A DNA stretch of 64,000 bases from Tsukamurella sp. PLM1 (lineage in GTDB: Bacteria; Actinomycetota; Actinomycetes; Mycobacteriales; Mycobacteriaceae). The stretch lies in NCBI RefSeq assembly GCF_023168325.1, contig NZ_AP025688.1:4154001-4218000 (forward strand). Direction: 5' to 3'. Below, piece after piece: positions 7,584 through 17,714 of this stretch. Position 1 is the first letter of the stretch, and every line of letters begins with the position of its first letter. The notes beneath the pieces are model-generated. The model had not been told where the DNA came from. It saw only the letters and a program-made list of their open reading frames with translations, and searched no databases. The position numbers were made by a program, and so were the translations under genes.

Positions 7584-8723
7584 TCACCCCCTTCCGCTCC
7601 TTCGGCTCCGTCGTCCGTGGTCCATCATCCCCGAACGGCAGCGCCGCGCGCAGCGCCAGGCCGCGGGGATGCTCACGACGCTGGTCAGCAGGAACGCGAT
7701 GGGGATGTTCCCGGTGAACACGTGCCATCCGAGGACGTCGATGAGCAGCACGTCCATCACAATCAGGTGCACCAGGAAGTACTCGTAGGAGATCTCCCCC
7801 AGCCACACCATGGGTCGCGCGCCGAGGAGGCGGTGGTACCGGCCGTGCGCTGCCGGCGCGAGCGCCAGCGGCGCGATCAACGCGGCCGAGACCACGAGGT
7901 ACAGCGCCGACTTCACGATCGCCTCGGCCGCGTTCTGCGGCACCATCGTCGGCGGCCCGGCGAGCGCGGGCAGCGCCGCGACCAGGAACCCGGCCAGCGC
8001 CACGGCCAGGCACGCGGGGGTCGCCCAGCGGGGCCAGTCCCGGACCAGCTGCGCGAGCACCGTCAGCGCCATGCCCGCTACGAACCACCACAGGTAGGCG
8101 GGCGGCCACATGCGCGCCGTCAGCTCGATGTCCGGGGCGACCGCGGCCCACGCCGGGCTCACCGCCGCCAGAGCGCCGAGCGCGACGAGCAGCCGCGCCG
8201 GCCGCCAGCGATACCGGCACACGAGCGCGGTGAGCGCCCAGCCGATCACCGGGAGCGCCAGGTAGAACGCCATTTCCACCGCCAGGCTCCACGCCTGGGT
8301 GAGCCCCACCCGCAGGTGCCCGAACCCGTAGATCTGCGTGAAGGTGAGGTTCCGCACCAGCCCGTCGACGCCCGCACCCGACGGGTTCGGTTCCGGCCGC
8401 ACCAGCCCCAGCAGGTACACGAACACCACGACCACCCAGTACGCGGGCACGACACGGCGGAACCGGTGCCAGGCGTAGCGACGCAAGTCGGGCTGGTGCC
8501 CGGTGCCGTCCATCAGCAGCCGCACCCACGGCCGGAACAGCAGGAAGCCCGAGAGGGCGAAGAAGATCGGCACGCCGATCTCGAACCGCGCCCACAGGTG
8601 GCCGACGAAGTCGTCGGTGTAGTGCCCCGTCCAGTACGCGGCATGCGTCAGGCACACCGCGCCCGCCGCCACCGCCCGCAGGCCGGTGAGCGGCGCCACC
8701 CGGGTCTTGCCGTCCGCGTGCAC
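7584..8723 (-). CDS. Acyltransferase 3 family membrane protein
   Basis: 379 residues with about ten hydrophobic helices and the acyltransferase-3 hallmarks. These are the N-terminal LTGLRAVAAGAVCLTHA (catalytic His), RFEIGVPIFFALSGFLLFRP, the basic block YAWHRFRRVVPAYW and the C-terminal WLGEISYEYFLVH. Such proteins acylate sugars or lipids of the envelope. GTG at 8723 starts the plausible N-terminus. The last 20 residues are arginine-rich, and another frame gives an alternative C-terminus (LALRAALPFG), so a late base loss near 7650 is possible. Confidence 0.85.
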   Translation of the reverse strand: MHADGKTRVAPLTGLRAVAAGAVCLTHAAYWTGHYTDDFVGHLWARFEIGVPIFFALSGFLLFRPWVRLLMDGTGHQPDLRRYAWHRFRRVVPAYWVVVVFVYLLGLVRPEPNPSGAGVDGLVRNLTFTQIYGFGHLRVGLTQAWSLAVEMAFYLALPVIGWALTALVCRYRWRPARLLVALGALAAVSPAWAAVAPDIELTARMWPPAYLWWFVAGMALTVLAQLVRDWPRWATPACLAVALAGFLVAALPALAGPPTMVPQNAAEAIVKSALYLVVSAALIAPLALAPAAHGRYHRLLGARPMVWLGEISYEYFLVHLIVMDVLLIDVLGWHVFTGNIPIAFLLTSVVSIPAAWRCARRCRSGMMDHGRRSRRSGRG

Positions 8724-8767
8724 CCATCCATTCTGCCCCGCGGCACCCGGGTGCGGCAGCGGCACCG

Positions 8768-9733
8768 TCAGGCCCCCGGGGCCACCTGGAAGATCCGGCG
8801 GTACCCGAGCGGGGTCATCCCGGTGTCCCGGCGCAGGTGCGCGCGCAGGCTGGCGCCGGTGCCGAGCCCCGATTCGTCGGCCACCACGTCGACCGACAGG
8901 TCGGTGGTCTCGAGCAGCTCGCGCGCCCGGTCCAGCCGGCGGCGCAGGATCCAGGCCCCGGGCGTCTGCCCGGTCTCCTCGCGGAACCGTCGGTTGAACG
9001 TGCGCACCGAGAGTCCCGCGCGCCGCGCCAGCTGGTCGACGGCGAGGTTCTCGCCCAGGTGCGCCGCGGCCCACTCCCGCACCCCGACGGTGCTGCCCGC
9101 CCCGCTCGCGGGGACGGGGACGTCCACGAACTGGGCCTGCGTGCCCGCGCGGCCGGGCGGGATCACGCAGTGCCGCGCCACCCGGTTGGCGACCGCAGCG
9201 CCGTGGTCAGAGCGGATGAGATGCAGGCACAGGTCGAGCCCGGCGGCCAGGCCCGCGGAGGTGAGCACGTCACCGTCGTCGGTGAACAGCACGTGCTCGA
9301 CGAGCCCGACCCGGGGGTACAGCCGCCGCAGCTGGGCCCCGTACTTCCAGTGCGTGGTCACCGAGCGTCCGTCCAACAAGCCGGCGGCGGCGAGCACGAA
9401 CGCCCCGGTGCAGATGGAGACGAGGCGGGTGCCGGGGCGGATGGTGTCGAGCGCGGCGCGCAGCTCGGCAGACATGGTCCCGTCGCAGCGCGGACCCGCG
9501 ATCTTGGTGCCCGGGACGATGACGGTGTCCGCCTCGACAAGGGCCTCGCTCCCCGCCTGCGGCGTGATCGCGTAGCCGCCCGTGGCGGTGACGGGCGTGC
9601 GGTCGAGGCCGCAGGTGATCACGCGGTAAAGCGGCTCACCGGTCTCGGTGGTGGCCTCGGAGAAGCACATCGGCGGGATCGCCGCGTCGAAGCCGACGAT
9701 CGGTTCCAGGAGCAGGACGGCCACCGTATGCAT
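8768..9733 (-). CDS. GlxA-type transcriptional regulator (DJ-1/PfpI plus AraC)
   Basis: 321 residues in two domains. The first (about 1-190) is a DJ-1/PfpI-like domain with VSICTGAFVLAAAGLLDGR (Cys of the nucleophile elbow) and LTSAGLAAGLDLCLHLI. The second (about 210-315) is an AraC DNA-binding region with LAVDQLARRAGLSVRTFNRR and GMTPLGYRRIF. It probably senses a small molecule and controls the divergent MFS gene starting at 9805, across 71 nt; this is inferred from the arrangement. Confidence 0.9.
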   Translation of the reverse strand: MHTVAVLLLEPIVGFDAAIPPMCFSEATTETGEPLYRVITCGLDRTPVTATGGYAITPQAGSEALVEADTVIVPGTKIAGPRCDGTMSAELRAALDTIRPGTRLVSICTGAFVLAAAGLLDGRSVTTHWKYGAQLRRLYPRVGLVEHVLFTDDGDVLTSAGLAAGLDLCLHLIRSDHGAAVANRVARHCVIPPGRAGTQAQFVDVPVPASGAGSTVGVREWAAAHLGENLAVDQLARRAGLSVRTFNRRFREETGQTPGAWILRRRLDRARELLETTDLSVDVVADESGLGTGASLRAHLRRDTGMTPLGYRRIFQVAPGA

Positions 9734-9804
9734 GGCATGATTCTTTCATATCTTGTCATTGATGCCACTGGTTCGCGGGTCGAGATTCGGGAAACCTGAG
9801 TCGC

Positions 9805-11070
9805 GTGAAACTGAGACTTCCGCACTACGCGTGGATCGTGATGGGCATCGCCTTCGTGACGATGCTGGGCGCCGCCGGCTTCCGGTCCGTGCCCGGCGTC
9901 ATGATGGACCCGCTGCACATGGAATTCGGCTGGTCGCACGCGACGATCGGCGCGGCGATGTCGGTCAATATGGCCCTCTACGGCCTGACCGCGCCGTTCT
10001 CGGCGGCGCTCATGGATAAGCTGGGCGTGCGGCCCGTGGTGACGGGCGCACTCGCGCTCGTGGCCGCGGGTACCGGGCTCGCGGTGTTCATGACCGACGC
10101 ATGGCAGCTGGTACTGCTGTGGGGCGTCCTGGTGGGGCTGGGCACCGGCTCCCTCTCGACGGCGTTCGTCGCGACCATCGCGATGCGCTGGTTCGTCGCC
10201 CGAAGGGCCTCGTGACCGGCGTCCTCACCGCCGCCAGCGCCACCGGCCAGCTGATCTTCCTGCCGATCGTCGCGCTGATGGCGACCGCGCACGGCTGGCG
10301 GACGGCTGTCCTCGTGGTGACGGCGGTGGCGGTCGCCGTGATCCCGGTGGCGGGCCTGCTGCTGCGGTCCTGGCCCGCCGACAAGGGCATCGCGCCCTTC
10401 GGCGCGACCGAGGTGGTAGCCCCGGCAGCGCCCGCCGGCGGCGCGGTGAAGGCGGCCTTCTCCGGCCTGGTTCTCGGCGCCCGGCGCCCCGCGTTCTGGC
10501 TCCTCGCGGGGAGTTTCGCGATCTGCGGCGCGACGACCAACGGGCTGCTGCAGACGCATTTCATCCCCGCGGCGGGCGATCACGGCATGCCCGCCACCGC
10601 CGCGGCCTCGCTGCTGGCGTTCATCGGGGTGTTCGACGTGATCGGGACGATCGCGTCGGGCTGGCTCACCGACCGCGTGGACTCGCGGATCCTGCTGGTG
10701 ATCTACTACCTCGGCCGCGGGCTGGCGTTGGCGCTGCTGCCGTCGCTGCTCACCCCCGACGTGGCGCCCGGGCTGATGGTGTTCGTCCTGTTCTACGGCC
10801 TGGACTGGGTGGCCACGGTGCCGCCCACGATGGCGCTGGCCCGCGAGCACTTCGGCGAGTCGACACCGGTGGTGTTCGGCTGGATCTTCGCCTCGCACCA
10901 GCTGGGCGCCGCGGTGGCCGCGTTCGGCGCCGGCTACATCCGGGACGCGTCGGGGGTTACGACCCCGCGTTCTACACCGCGGGCGCGCTGTGCGTGGCGG
11001 CCGCGGTCATGTGCTGGGCGGTCCCCGGGCTCGCGCCCGGGCCGCAACCCCGGAGCCGGTGGCCGCCTGA
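9805..11070 (+). CDS. MFS transporter, 12 TM (three frameshifts)
   Basis: Starts at GTG 9805 (MKLRLPHYAWIVMGIAFVTM). The product continues in a second frame after 10198-10208 (RKGLVTGVLTAASATGQLIF) and a third after the GGGGG run at 10952-10956 (YDPAFYTAGALCVAAAVM). It returns to a natural stop after the CCCC run at 11023-11026 (RARAATPEPVAA, TGA 11068-11070). Three single-base losses restore 422 residues. The family is the oxalate/monocarboxylate-like MFS (GFRSVPGVMMDPLHMEFGW near the N-terminus). Substrate unknown. It is divergent from the GlxA-type regulator. Confidence 0.78.
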
Positions 11071-11110
11071 GTCCGCGGATCACAGACGTCGGGACACCGG
11101 GTTCGAAGAA

Positions 11111-11818
11111 TCAGCAGAACCCGCACTCGCCGTTGGCGGCGAGCTGGGTGAAGCAGTTCGGGCACAGCTTCGGCTTGGGCTCGGGCTTGGCCGGTGCAGC
11201 GGCCTTCGTCGGGCGGGCCGACGGTGCCTTCGTCCTCGGTTCGGCCGCGGGGCGCGCCTTGACGACGCGGCCCTTCGCGACGGCCTTGGTGGGCTTGATC
11301 CGGGACGCCTTCGCCGCAGCGGCGCGGCGTGCCTCCTCGAGCTTGGGGGTGAGCTGCGGGCCGGCGCCGGCGGGCACCGTCGCCCCGAAGTGCAGGTAGC
11401 AGGCGAACCGGGCGGCGGCGGCGTGCTCGTCGAGGTTGGCGGGCACCGGGAGGCCCGCGGCGGCCACGGCGTACGCGTAGCCCTCGCCCACGGTGTGGTC
11501 GTGCGCGACCATCAACGAGACGAGCGGCGGCTCGTCGGCGGCCTGGCATCGGTCCGTCACGCGGCGCTGGAGCGCGGCGATCCACGTACGGACAGGCGCA
11601 CGCGTGGCGATGCCGACGTCGGCCTGGGCGCGAGCGGCGAGTTCGGCGTTGCTCATGAATGCGCCGTACCGGCCCGCGAGCTCGACCAGCGCCGCATGCG
11701 CCGCAACGGCCCACAGATCCAGCGCTTCGGAGAAGGGGACGGAGAGTTCGTTGGCGGTGCGCCAGGCCTCGAGGTCGATCGGGTCTTCGGGGGCGGCGCC
11801 GGCGTCACTCACCCTCAC
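11111..11818 (-). CDS. Hypothetical protein with C-terminal zinc ribbon
   Basis: 235 residues in three parts. An N-terminal helical region of about 150 residues includes SNAELAARAQADVGIATRAP, a possible helix-turn-helix. A Lys/Ala/Pro linker follows at about 170-215. The C-terminus is CPNCFTQLAANGECGFC, two CxxC-type pairs fitting a zinc ribbon. The Lys/Pro linker plus zinc ribbon suggests nucleic-acid or protein binding; no family is assigned. ATG at 11818; a GTG at 11812 is an alternative. Convergent with the MFS gene. Confidence 0.65.
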   Translation of the reverse strand: MRVSDAGAAPEDPIDLEAWRTANELSVPFSEALDLWAVAAHAALVELAGRYGAFMSNAELAARAQADVGIATRAPVRTWIAALQRRVTDRCQAADEPPLVSLMVAHDHTVGEGYAYAVAAAGLPVPANLDEHAAAARFACYLHFGATVPAGAGPQLTPKLEEARRAAAAKASRIKPTKAVAKGRVVKARPAAEPRTKAPSARPTKAAAPAKPEPKPKLCPNCFTQLAANGECGFC

Positions 11819-11854
11819 ATTTTACGGCGAGCCATGGGGTGCAACGCAAACCGT

Positions 11855-12643
11855 TCAGCCGCGCGTGAACTGCGTCACCACGTCGTATCCGATCTTGCAG
11901 ATGAACGCGGTCACCACGACGAGGAAGACCACCTTGACGAAGCCGCTTCCCTTCGCGACCGCCGTGCGGGCGCCGAGATAGCCGCCCGCGACGTTCGCGC
12001 ACGCCATCGCGATCCCCAGCTTCCAGTACCCGGCGCCCTGCGGCAGGAACACCACCAGCGAGGCGAGGTTGGTCGCGAAGTTCGCGACCTTCGCCTTCGC
12101 CGACGCCTCGAGGAACGCGTAGCCCATCAGCCCGACCATCGCGAACACGAGGAACGATCCGGTGCCGGGGCCGAGGGCCCCGTCGTACACCCCGATGGCG
12201 AACCCGGCCAGCCCGGCCGTCACCAGGTGGCGGTGGCCGCGGAACTTGAGATTCGTCTCGTCGCCGAGGTCCGGCTGGCGCAGCGTGTACGTGAAGACGG
12301 CGATGAGGGCGGCCAGGATGATCGGGTTGAAGGCGCTGCGCGGGATGTGCGAGGCGATGAGCGAGCCCACGATCGCGCCCGCGAACGCCGGGACCGCGAG
12401 CGCGACGGCGGTCCGCGCGTCGGGGCGGACGCGCCGCCAGTACGTGACGCTGCTGGTGGTGGTGCCGGCGATCGAGGCGATCTTGTTCGTGGCGAGCAGA
12501 TGGACGGGCGCCGCGGTCGGGAACGCGATGAGCAGCGCGGGGAGTTGGATCAGCCCGCCCCCGCCCACGACGGAGTCCACCCAGCCCGCGATGAGGGCCG
12601 CGAGCAGCAGGAGGAGCAGCACTGTCGTGGATATATCCGGCAC
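11855..12643 (-). CDS. TauE/SafE family anion permease
   Basis: 262 residues, about eight membrane helices. The family's repeated motif appears as GWVDSVVGGGGLIQLPALL near the N-terminus and GVYDGALGPGTGSFLVFAMV in the middle. TauE/SafE proteins export sulfite or organosulfonates, or take up small anions. GTG at 12643. It is divergent from the MaoC-type gene at 12718. Substrate not deducible. Confidence 0.88.
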   Translation of the reverse strand: MPDISTTVLLLLLLAALIAGWVDSVVGGGGLIQLPALLIAFPTAAPVHLLATNKIASIAGTTTSSVTYWRRVRPDARTAVALAVPAFAGAIVGSLIASHIPRSAFNPIILAALIAVFTYTLRQPDLGDETNLKFRGHRHLVTAGLAGFAIGVYDGALGPGTGSFLVFAMVGLMGYAFLEASAKAKVANFATNLASLVVFLPQGAGYWKLGIAMACANVAGGYLGARTAVAKGSGFVKVVFLVVVTAFICKIGYDVVTQFTRG

Positions 12644-12705
12644 GGGATGGATCGTGCTGTACCGGCCTTGCCGGTATCAACTCCTGTGGCAATGAGCCCG
12701 TCGCG

Positions 12706-12711
12706 TATTTT
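12706..12711 (+). promoter_or_regulatory. -10 element TATTTT, leaderless start
   Basis: TATTTT sits six bases before the ATG at 12718, with no ribosome-binding site. Fits leaderless transcription of the dehydratase gene. Confidence 0.45.
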
Positions 12712-12717
12712 CGACGC

Positions 12718-13266
12718 ATGACGAATTCGCGGACAGACGTCGCCTCCCTCACCCCCGACGAGGCCAGCGCGCGCGCCGCGGCCGCCGTCGGGTACCACCA
12801 CGTGCACCCCGACACCTACCTCGTCGGGCGGGAGAAGGTCCGCGAGTACGCCCGCGCCAGCCAGTTCACCGATCCCATTCACTTCGACCTCGAGGCCGCC
12901 CGCGCCGCCGGCCACGCCGACCTCGTGGCGCCGCCGATGTTCGTCAGCATCGCCGGGATCGTCGCGAACCGCCACCTGTTCGAGGACGGGATCATCGGGT
13001 ACGGCGCGAGCCAGCTCATCCAGGCCGACGAGTCGATGGTCTACCACCGTCCCGTGGTGGCCGGGCACGAACTGACGTGTCACGTGCACGTGGACAACTA
13101 CCGCCGGGTGGGCGGGTACGACATGGTGACCCTGCGCAACGAGCTGTACTCGCAGGACGACGAACACCTGGCGACCTTCTCCACCACCCTGATCGGCGGC
13201 TCCCCCGACGACACGCCCGACTTCTCCAAGGTCGCCGCGAAGATCGTCATGCACGGCATCGTCTGA
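12718..13266 (+). CDS. MaoC-type (FAS1-like) acyl dehydratase domain protein
   Basis: 182 residues with the hotdog dehydratase pattern VGYHHVHPDTYLVGREKVRE, FTDPIHFDLEAARAAGHADL (Asp/His region) and VAPPMFVSIAG. It closely resembles mycobacterial HadA/HadC-like subunits and other single-domain (3R)-hydroxyacyl dehydratases. It likely dehydrates a hydroxyacyl-ACP or -CoA. No fatty-acid synthesis genes lie beside it, so the pathway is uncertain. Confidence 0.8.
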   Translation: MTNSRTDVASLTPDEASARAAAAVGYHHVHPDTYLVGREKVREYARASQFTDPIHFDLEAARAAGHADLVAPPMFVSIAGIVANRHLFEDGIIGYGASQLIQADESMVYHRPVVAGHELTCHVHVDNYRRVGGYDMVTLRNELYSQDDEHLATFSTTLIGGSPDDTPDFSKVAAKIVMHGIV

Positions 13267-13391
13267 CCCGCCTCCCGGGCGCGACCGACCGGCGACCGCG
13301 GGTACGGCCCACTCGGATGCTTCGTCACTCTTGCATACTTTCGAGTGTCGTATTCTCTTCTCCTGCCGCGCTATCGATTCAGGAGACCGAC

Positions 13392-14769
13392 GTGCCCGAC
13401 CTCGCCCTCGGAGCGACGCCCGACCGCACGCGCGACCTGCGGCGGATCAAGTACGGCGTCATCGTGGGAACGGCGCTCGAGTGGTTCGACTTCTACCTCT
13501 ACGCGTCGATGGCGGCGCTCGTGTTCCGCCACGTGTTCTTCCCGAGCGGGAACCCCGCCCTCGCCACGCTGGCCTCGTTCGCCACGTTCACCGTGGGCTT
13601 CGTCGTCCGGCCGCTCGGCGGCGTCGTGCTCGGATACCTCGGCGACCGGGTGGGCCGGCGCACCGTCCTGTACCTGACCTTCGTCCTCATGGGCGTCTCG
13701 ACGGGGCTGATCGGGCTCCTCCTCGTACGCCGCGATCGGCGTCGCGGCGCCCGTACTGCTGGTGATCCTACGGATCCTCCAGGGCATCGGCGCCGGGGCC
13801 GAGGGCAGCACGGCGGCCGTCCTCGCGTACGAGCACGCCGACGGTGCCACCCGCGGCCGGCAGGCCGCCTGGCCGGCCCTCGGGTCGAGCATCGGGCTGC
13901 TGGCCGCGTCGCTCACGGTCACCGCGGTCACCTCCCTCGACGATGCCGACCTCTACAGTTGGGGCTGGCGCATCCCCTTCGTGCTGAGCTTCGCCCTCGT
14001 GGGCCTGGGTCTGCTCGTGCGCCGCGGCCTGCCCGAGTCACCCGAGTTCGCTTCCGGCGCACGGCCGGACGAGGGGACGGCGAGGACGCTGGTGCGCACC
14101 CATTGGCGGGGCCTGGTCGCCGTGATGGTGATGACGGTGGGCTACCTGGGCGCCAGTTATACGTTCAAGACGTTCTCGATCTCGTACCTCAAGGAGTTCC
14201 GTGACGTACCGGCGAACGTCGGGACGTTCGGGGTCGCGCTGGCGAGTGCCGTTGCGCTGGTCGTGATCCCGGTGTCCGGGTGGTTGACCGACCGGGTGGG
14301 CGCGCGGCGGCTGATGCTGATCGGCGCGGCGGGGATCGCGCTGATCGCGTTCCCGTTCTTCGTCCTGCTCGACACGGGGCGGCCGGCGTACATCTGGTTC
14401 GCGCTGATCGTGGCCTCGGGCGTGCTGATCCCGCTGATCCTGGCGAGCTCGTCATCGTTCATGGCGGCGCAGTTCCCCGCATCCGTCCGCTCCACCGGGG
14501 CCGGCGCCGGGCGCGAGATCGCCGCTGCCGCAGCGGGTGGCGTGGTGCCGCTGATCGCGTTGTCGCTGGTGACGGCGTCGGAGTCGCACTCCACCGTGGG
14601 GGTCTCGGTGCTGTTCATCGCGTCCGGCGCGTGCATCGCGATCGCGTGCGCGCTGGATCAGACGGATCGGGTGGCGCGCGACGAGCGGTCAGTCGCGGAT
14701 CGGCCTGCGGGCCAGCCACGCGGCGACGATCGCGCCGGAAATGTTGTGCCACAGCGAGAACACCGCTGA
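13392..14769 (+). CDS. MFS transporter, metabolite:H+ symporter type (frameshifted)
   Basis: The start GTG 13392 follows AGGAGA. The product opens with the MHS-family signature YGVIVGTALEWFDFYLYASM and RPLGGVVLGYLGDRVGRRTV. The frame breaks at 13718-13724 in a CT-rich run, just before SYAAIGVAAPVLLVILRILQ. Two missing C (or one extra base) restore the conserved G-L-L-P-S-Y motif. The rest is continuous, with 12 TM in total. The last 40 residues overlap a decayed minus-strand gene fragment and are unlike a normal C-terminus, so the real end may be near 14660-14700. Substrate probably an organic acid or osmolyte. Confidence 0.78.
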
Positions 14770-14838
14770 GGGCAGGGCCGCCAGCGGCGAGAAGCGCGCC
14801 GTGGCGAGTGGCGTCCCGGGTACACGCGGATACGCGTT
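14689..14838 (-). pseudogene. C-terminal remnant of a bile acid:sodium symporter-like protein
   Basis: On the minus strand, 14838 to the TGA at 14689 encodes ATARFSPLAALPSAVFSLWH, then NISGAIVAAWLARRPIRD. This is the characteristic end of the bile acid:Na+ symporter (SBF) family. No upstream part is present and there is no start. The fragment overlaps the 3' end of the MFS gene on the other strand. It is the last trace of a deleted transporter gene. Confidence 0.6.
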
Positions 14839-14886
14839 ACCCGCGACCGACCCGACCCGGTGACTGCTCCCGGTAACGCCGTCCGT

Positions 14887-16004
14887 TCACCTGTTCCTCA
14901 TCACCTCGGCCTCGATGGCCCACCACGCGCGGAAAGCGTCGGCGGGCCGGCGCAAATCGAGTCCGGTGAGCTCGTGGAATCTCGAGAGCCGGTACCGGAC
15001 GGTGTTCGCGTGAACGAACAGCGCTGCCGCCGTATCCTCGACTCGTGCCCCCAGTTCCAGATGGCACCGGACGGTCTCCATGAGCGCTGTGGCACTCTCG
15101 GCCGCGTCGAGCCGCGCGAACACGGTCCGGGCGAAGCCCTCGCCGACGTCGGGGTCGCCCGCCACCGCGAGCCGGAGGCCCAGAGCCTCGAATCGCTGTA
15201 CACCAGTCGATCCGTAGGCCTCGCCGGTGCTGCGCGCACGCGAGGCAAGGCGGTAGGAGAGCGCCAGGTCGGCCAACACCACCTGCGGCCCCAGCCCCAC
15301 GGTGAAGGGCACGTCAAGGAAGTCGACAGGAGGAACGACCCCCACCACCGTGTCTCCTCCACGGTGATCAGTGGCCAGGTGATCGCCGTGGCGCGGGTCA
15401 GCGCGTCACGAAGCGCGGTGCGGCCGGGGCCGCTCGGCGCGGGAGCGCTCATCGCGCAGTATTCGGCACCCGTGTCCAGCCCGTACGCCCCCGCGCCGCG
15501 CTTGATCTCTTGAGCCCCGAGGCGGCCGTGCAGGAGATCGAGAACGAACCGGCTCCGCAACTGCTCATCGGCGCGCACCTGCTCACGATCGGCCTGATGG
15601 TACCCGCGAGTGTAGGAGACGGTCGCCTCGTCGACCCGGTCGAGGATCTCCCTGGTCAGCCGCAACGCGATCAGGTCGGATTCGGCCAATGCGACCAGCT
15701 CGTCGATCAGCGTCCGGACCGCGCACCGCCACGCCTGGTACACGTCCTCCAGCGCGACCCCCTGGGCCGCGCGCAACGCCCCGTAGTCGACCAGCGCGGC
15801 GCGGTCCGCCGCGCAGAGCGGACGCCGTTCGCCGACGGCCTCGATGAGGATGTCAACGGCACGGGCCGACATGTCCTCCACCGTGGACCGCTCGACCGAT
15901 GCGTACGAATCGAGCCGGCGGGTGACCTCGGCCGTGATCCGGTCCGCGATCTCAGCACGCCGGGCCAACATGGCCGCGGCCACTTCCGCACTGGTCTGGG
16001 TCAC
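14887..16004 (-). CDS. PucR/CdaR-type transcriptional regulator (frameshifted)
   Basis: GTG 16004 follows AGGAGG. The N-terminal 200 residues are helical (AEIADRITAEVTRRLDSYAS, DYGALRAAQGVALEDVYQAW). The C-terminal part carries the PucR helix-turn-helix (ALMETVRCHLELGARVEDTA, LFVHANTVRYRLSRFHELTG). The two halves meet in different frames at 15339-15365, next to a CCCCC run. One missing base restores 372 residues. It is divergent from the acyl-CoA catabolic operon, with a palindrome in the shared promoter. It is most likely the operon's own regulator. Confidence 0.82.
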
Positions 16005-16083
16005 GGTGGACCCTCCTCTCCGCGTCACTGCCTGGAGCTTGGAATCCGTCACAGGCGGATGTGCTCGAATCTTGGGGCCAGGC

Positions 16084-16106
16084 ATATGGTGTGATACGCA
16101 CCATAT
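16084..16106. promoter_or_regulatory. Palindromic operator between PucR gene and acyl-CoA operon
   Basis: Perfect inverted repeat ATATGGTG-N7-CACCATAT. It lies 80 nt upstream of the regulator start and 16 nt upstream of the ligase start, in the only AT-rich part of the region. It is a good candidate binding site for the adjacent PucR-type protein or an unlinked regulator. Confidence 0.6.
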
Positions 16107-16121
16107 CCGCAGGCTTTTGTC

Positions 16122-17674
16122 ATGCACCTCACACAACCATTGCACCAGGCTCTGCAGGCCTCCCCGAGGCGCCGCTCACCGTCTTCGGGACGCGGATACG
16201 CAGCGTCCGCGAGGTCGCCGACAGGGTGGCACGACTGGCGGCCGGCCTCCGTTCAGTGGGCGTGCAGGCCGGTGACCGGGTCGCGATGCTGGCACTCAAC
16301 TCGGACCGGTACTTCGAGTACCTGCTCGCCGTGCCGTGGGCGGACGCGGTGATCAACCCGGTGAACATCCGGTGGAGTGCCGCAGAGATCGCGTACTCGT
16401 TCCGGGACTCCGAAACGGCGGTCCTGTTCATCGACGACGCGTACGTCGCAATGCTCCCTCAGCTGCGCGATTCGTACCCGGGAGGGCTCCGCACCGTCGT
16501 CTACTGCGGCGACGGCGAGCCGCCCGAGGGAACCGTCGGATACGAGGACCTGATCGCCGCCCACGCTCCGGTCGCGGATGCGCGCCGCGGCGGCGACGAG
16601 GTCGCGGGCATCTTCTACACGGGCGGAACGACCGGCTTCCCCAAGGGTGTCACCCTCACGCACCGCAACATGATGACGCAGTACTACGGCATCCTCGCCT
16701 CCCGCTGCTACCTCCGGTCCGGGAGCGTCTACCTGCACGCTGCGCCGATGTTCCACCTCGCCGACCTCGCCGGGTGGGGTGCGCAGCTGGTACTCGGTGG
16801 ACCGCACGTGATCATCCCCTCCTTCGACCCCGTCCGGACGCTCGAAGCCGTCCAGGAGCACCGCGTCACCGATGCGCTGCTCGTCCCCACCATGGTGCAG
16901 CTCCTCGTCGACCACCCGGCGATCGACGAGTACGACACCGGCTCGCTGGAGACGGTGCTCTACGCCGGTTCGCCGATGGCGCCCGCCCTTCTGGATCGCG
17001 CGATGGTGCGGTTCGCGGGCACCACGTTCATCCAGGGCTACGGGATGACGGAGCTCGCCGCCGCCTGCACCATGCTGCGCGCCGATCTCGATCGCGCCTC
17101 CGACGCGTTCCGACGCTCGGCGGGCCGCGCGCTCCCGCACAACGAGGTGATGATCGTCGACCCCGATGACAACGAGGTACCCCGCGGCACCGTCGGCGAA
17201 GTGGTCGTCCGCGGCGGCAACGTGATGGCGGGGTACTGGAACAACCCCGAGGCCACTGCGGCCGTGCTCCGCGACGGGTGGATGCACACCGGTGATGGGG
17301 CGTACATGGACGAGTCCGGGTACATCTACATCGTCGACCGCCTCAAGGACATGATCGTCACGGGCGGCGAGAACGTCTATTCGGCCGAGGTCGAGAACGC
17401 CGTGGCCACCCACCCCGACGTCCTCGCGTGTGCCGTGATCGGGATTCCCGATGCCGATTGGGGCGAACGCGTCCACGCGGTGGTCGTTGCGCGGCCGGGC
17501 TCGACGATCGACGCCGCTGCGGTGCGGCAGCACGTCCGCGGTCTGATCGCCGCGTACAAGGCGCCGCGGTCCGTCGACTTCGTGGACGCCCTTCCCACCA
17601 CCGGCGCGGGCAAGGTGCTCAAGCGGAGTCTGCGGGAGGCGCACTGGTCCGCCGCCGAACGGCAAGTGAATTGA
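16122..17674 (+). CDS. Acyl-CoA synthetase (AMP-forming), operon ligase (frameshifted near start)
   Basis: Starts at ATG 16122 (MHLTQPLHQALQASP). A base is missing in the CCCC run at 16162-16165, after which EAPLTVFGTRIRSVREVADR continues to the end; about 517 residues. ANL-superfamily motifs are GIFYTGGTTGFPKGVTLTHR (P-loop), IQGYGMTE, GWMHTGDGAYMDESG, IVDRLKDMIVTGGENVY and GAGKVLKRSLR (C-terminal catalytic lysine). It activates a carboxylic acid to its CoA ester. First gene of the operon running to 26947, so the acid is probably the entry substrate of that pathway. Confidence 0.85.
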
Positions 17675-17714
17675 TCGCGATGAACCGGGGCGAACCCGTA
17701 CCGAGGAGGTTGCC

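Noticed and set aside
6603..9575. 990-codon open frame on the plus strand
   Set aside because: Shadow of three minus-strand genes (hypothetical, acyltransferase, GlxA-type regulator) with low-complexity composition.
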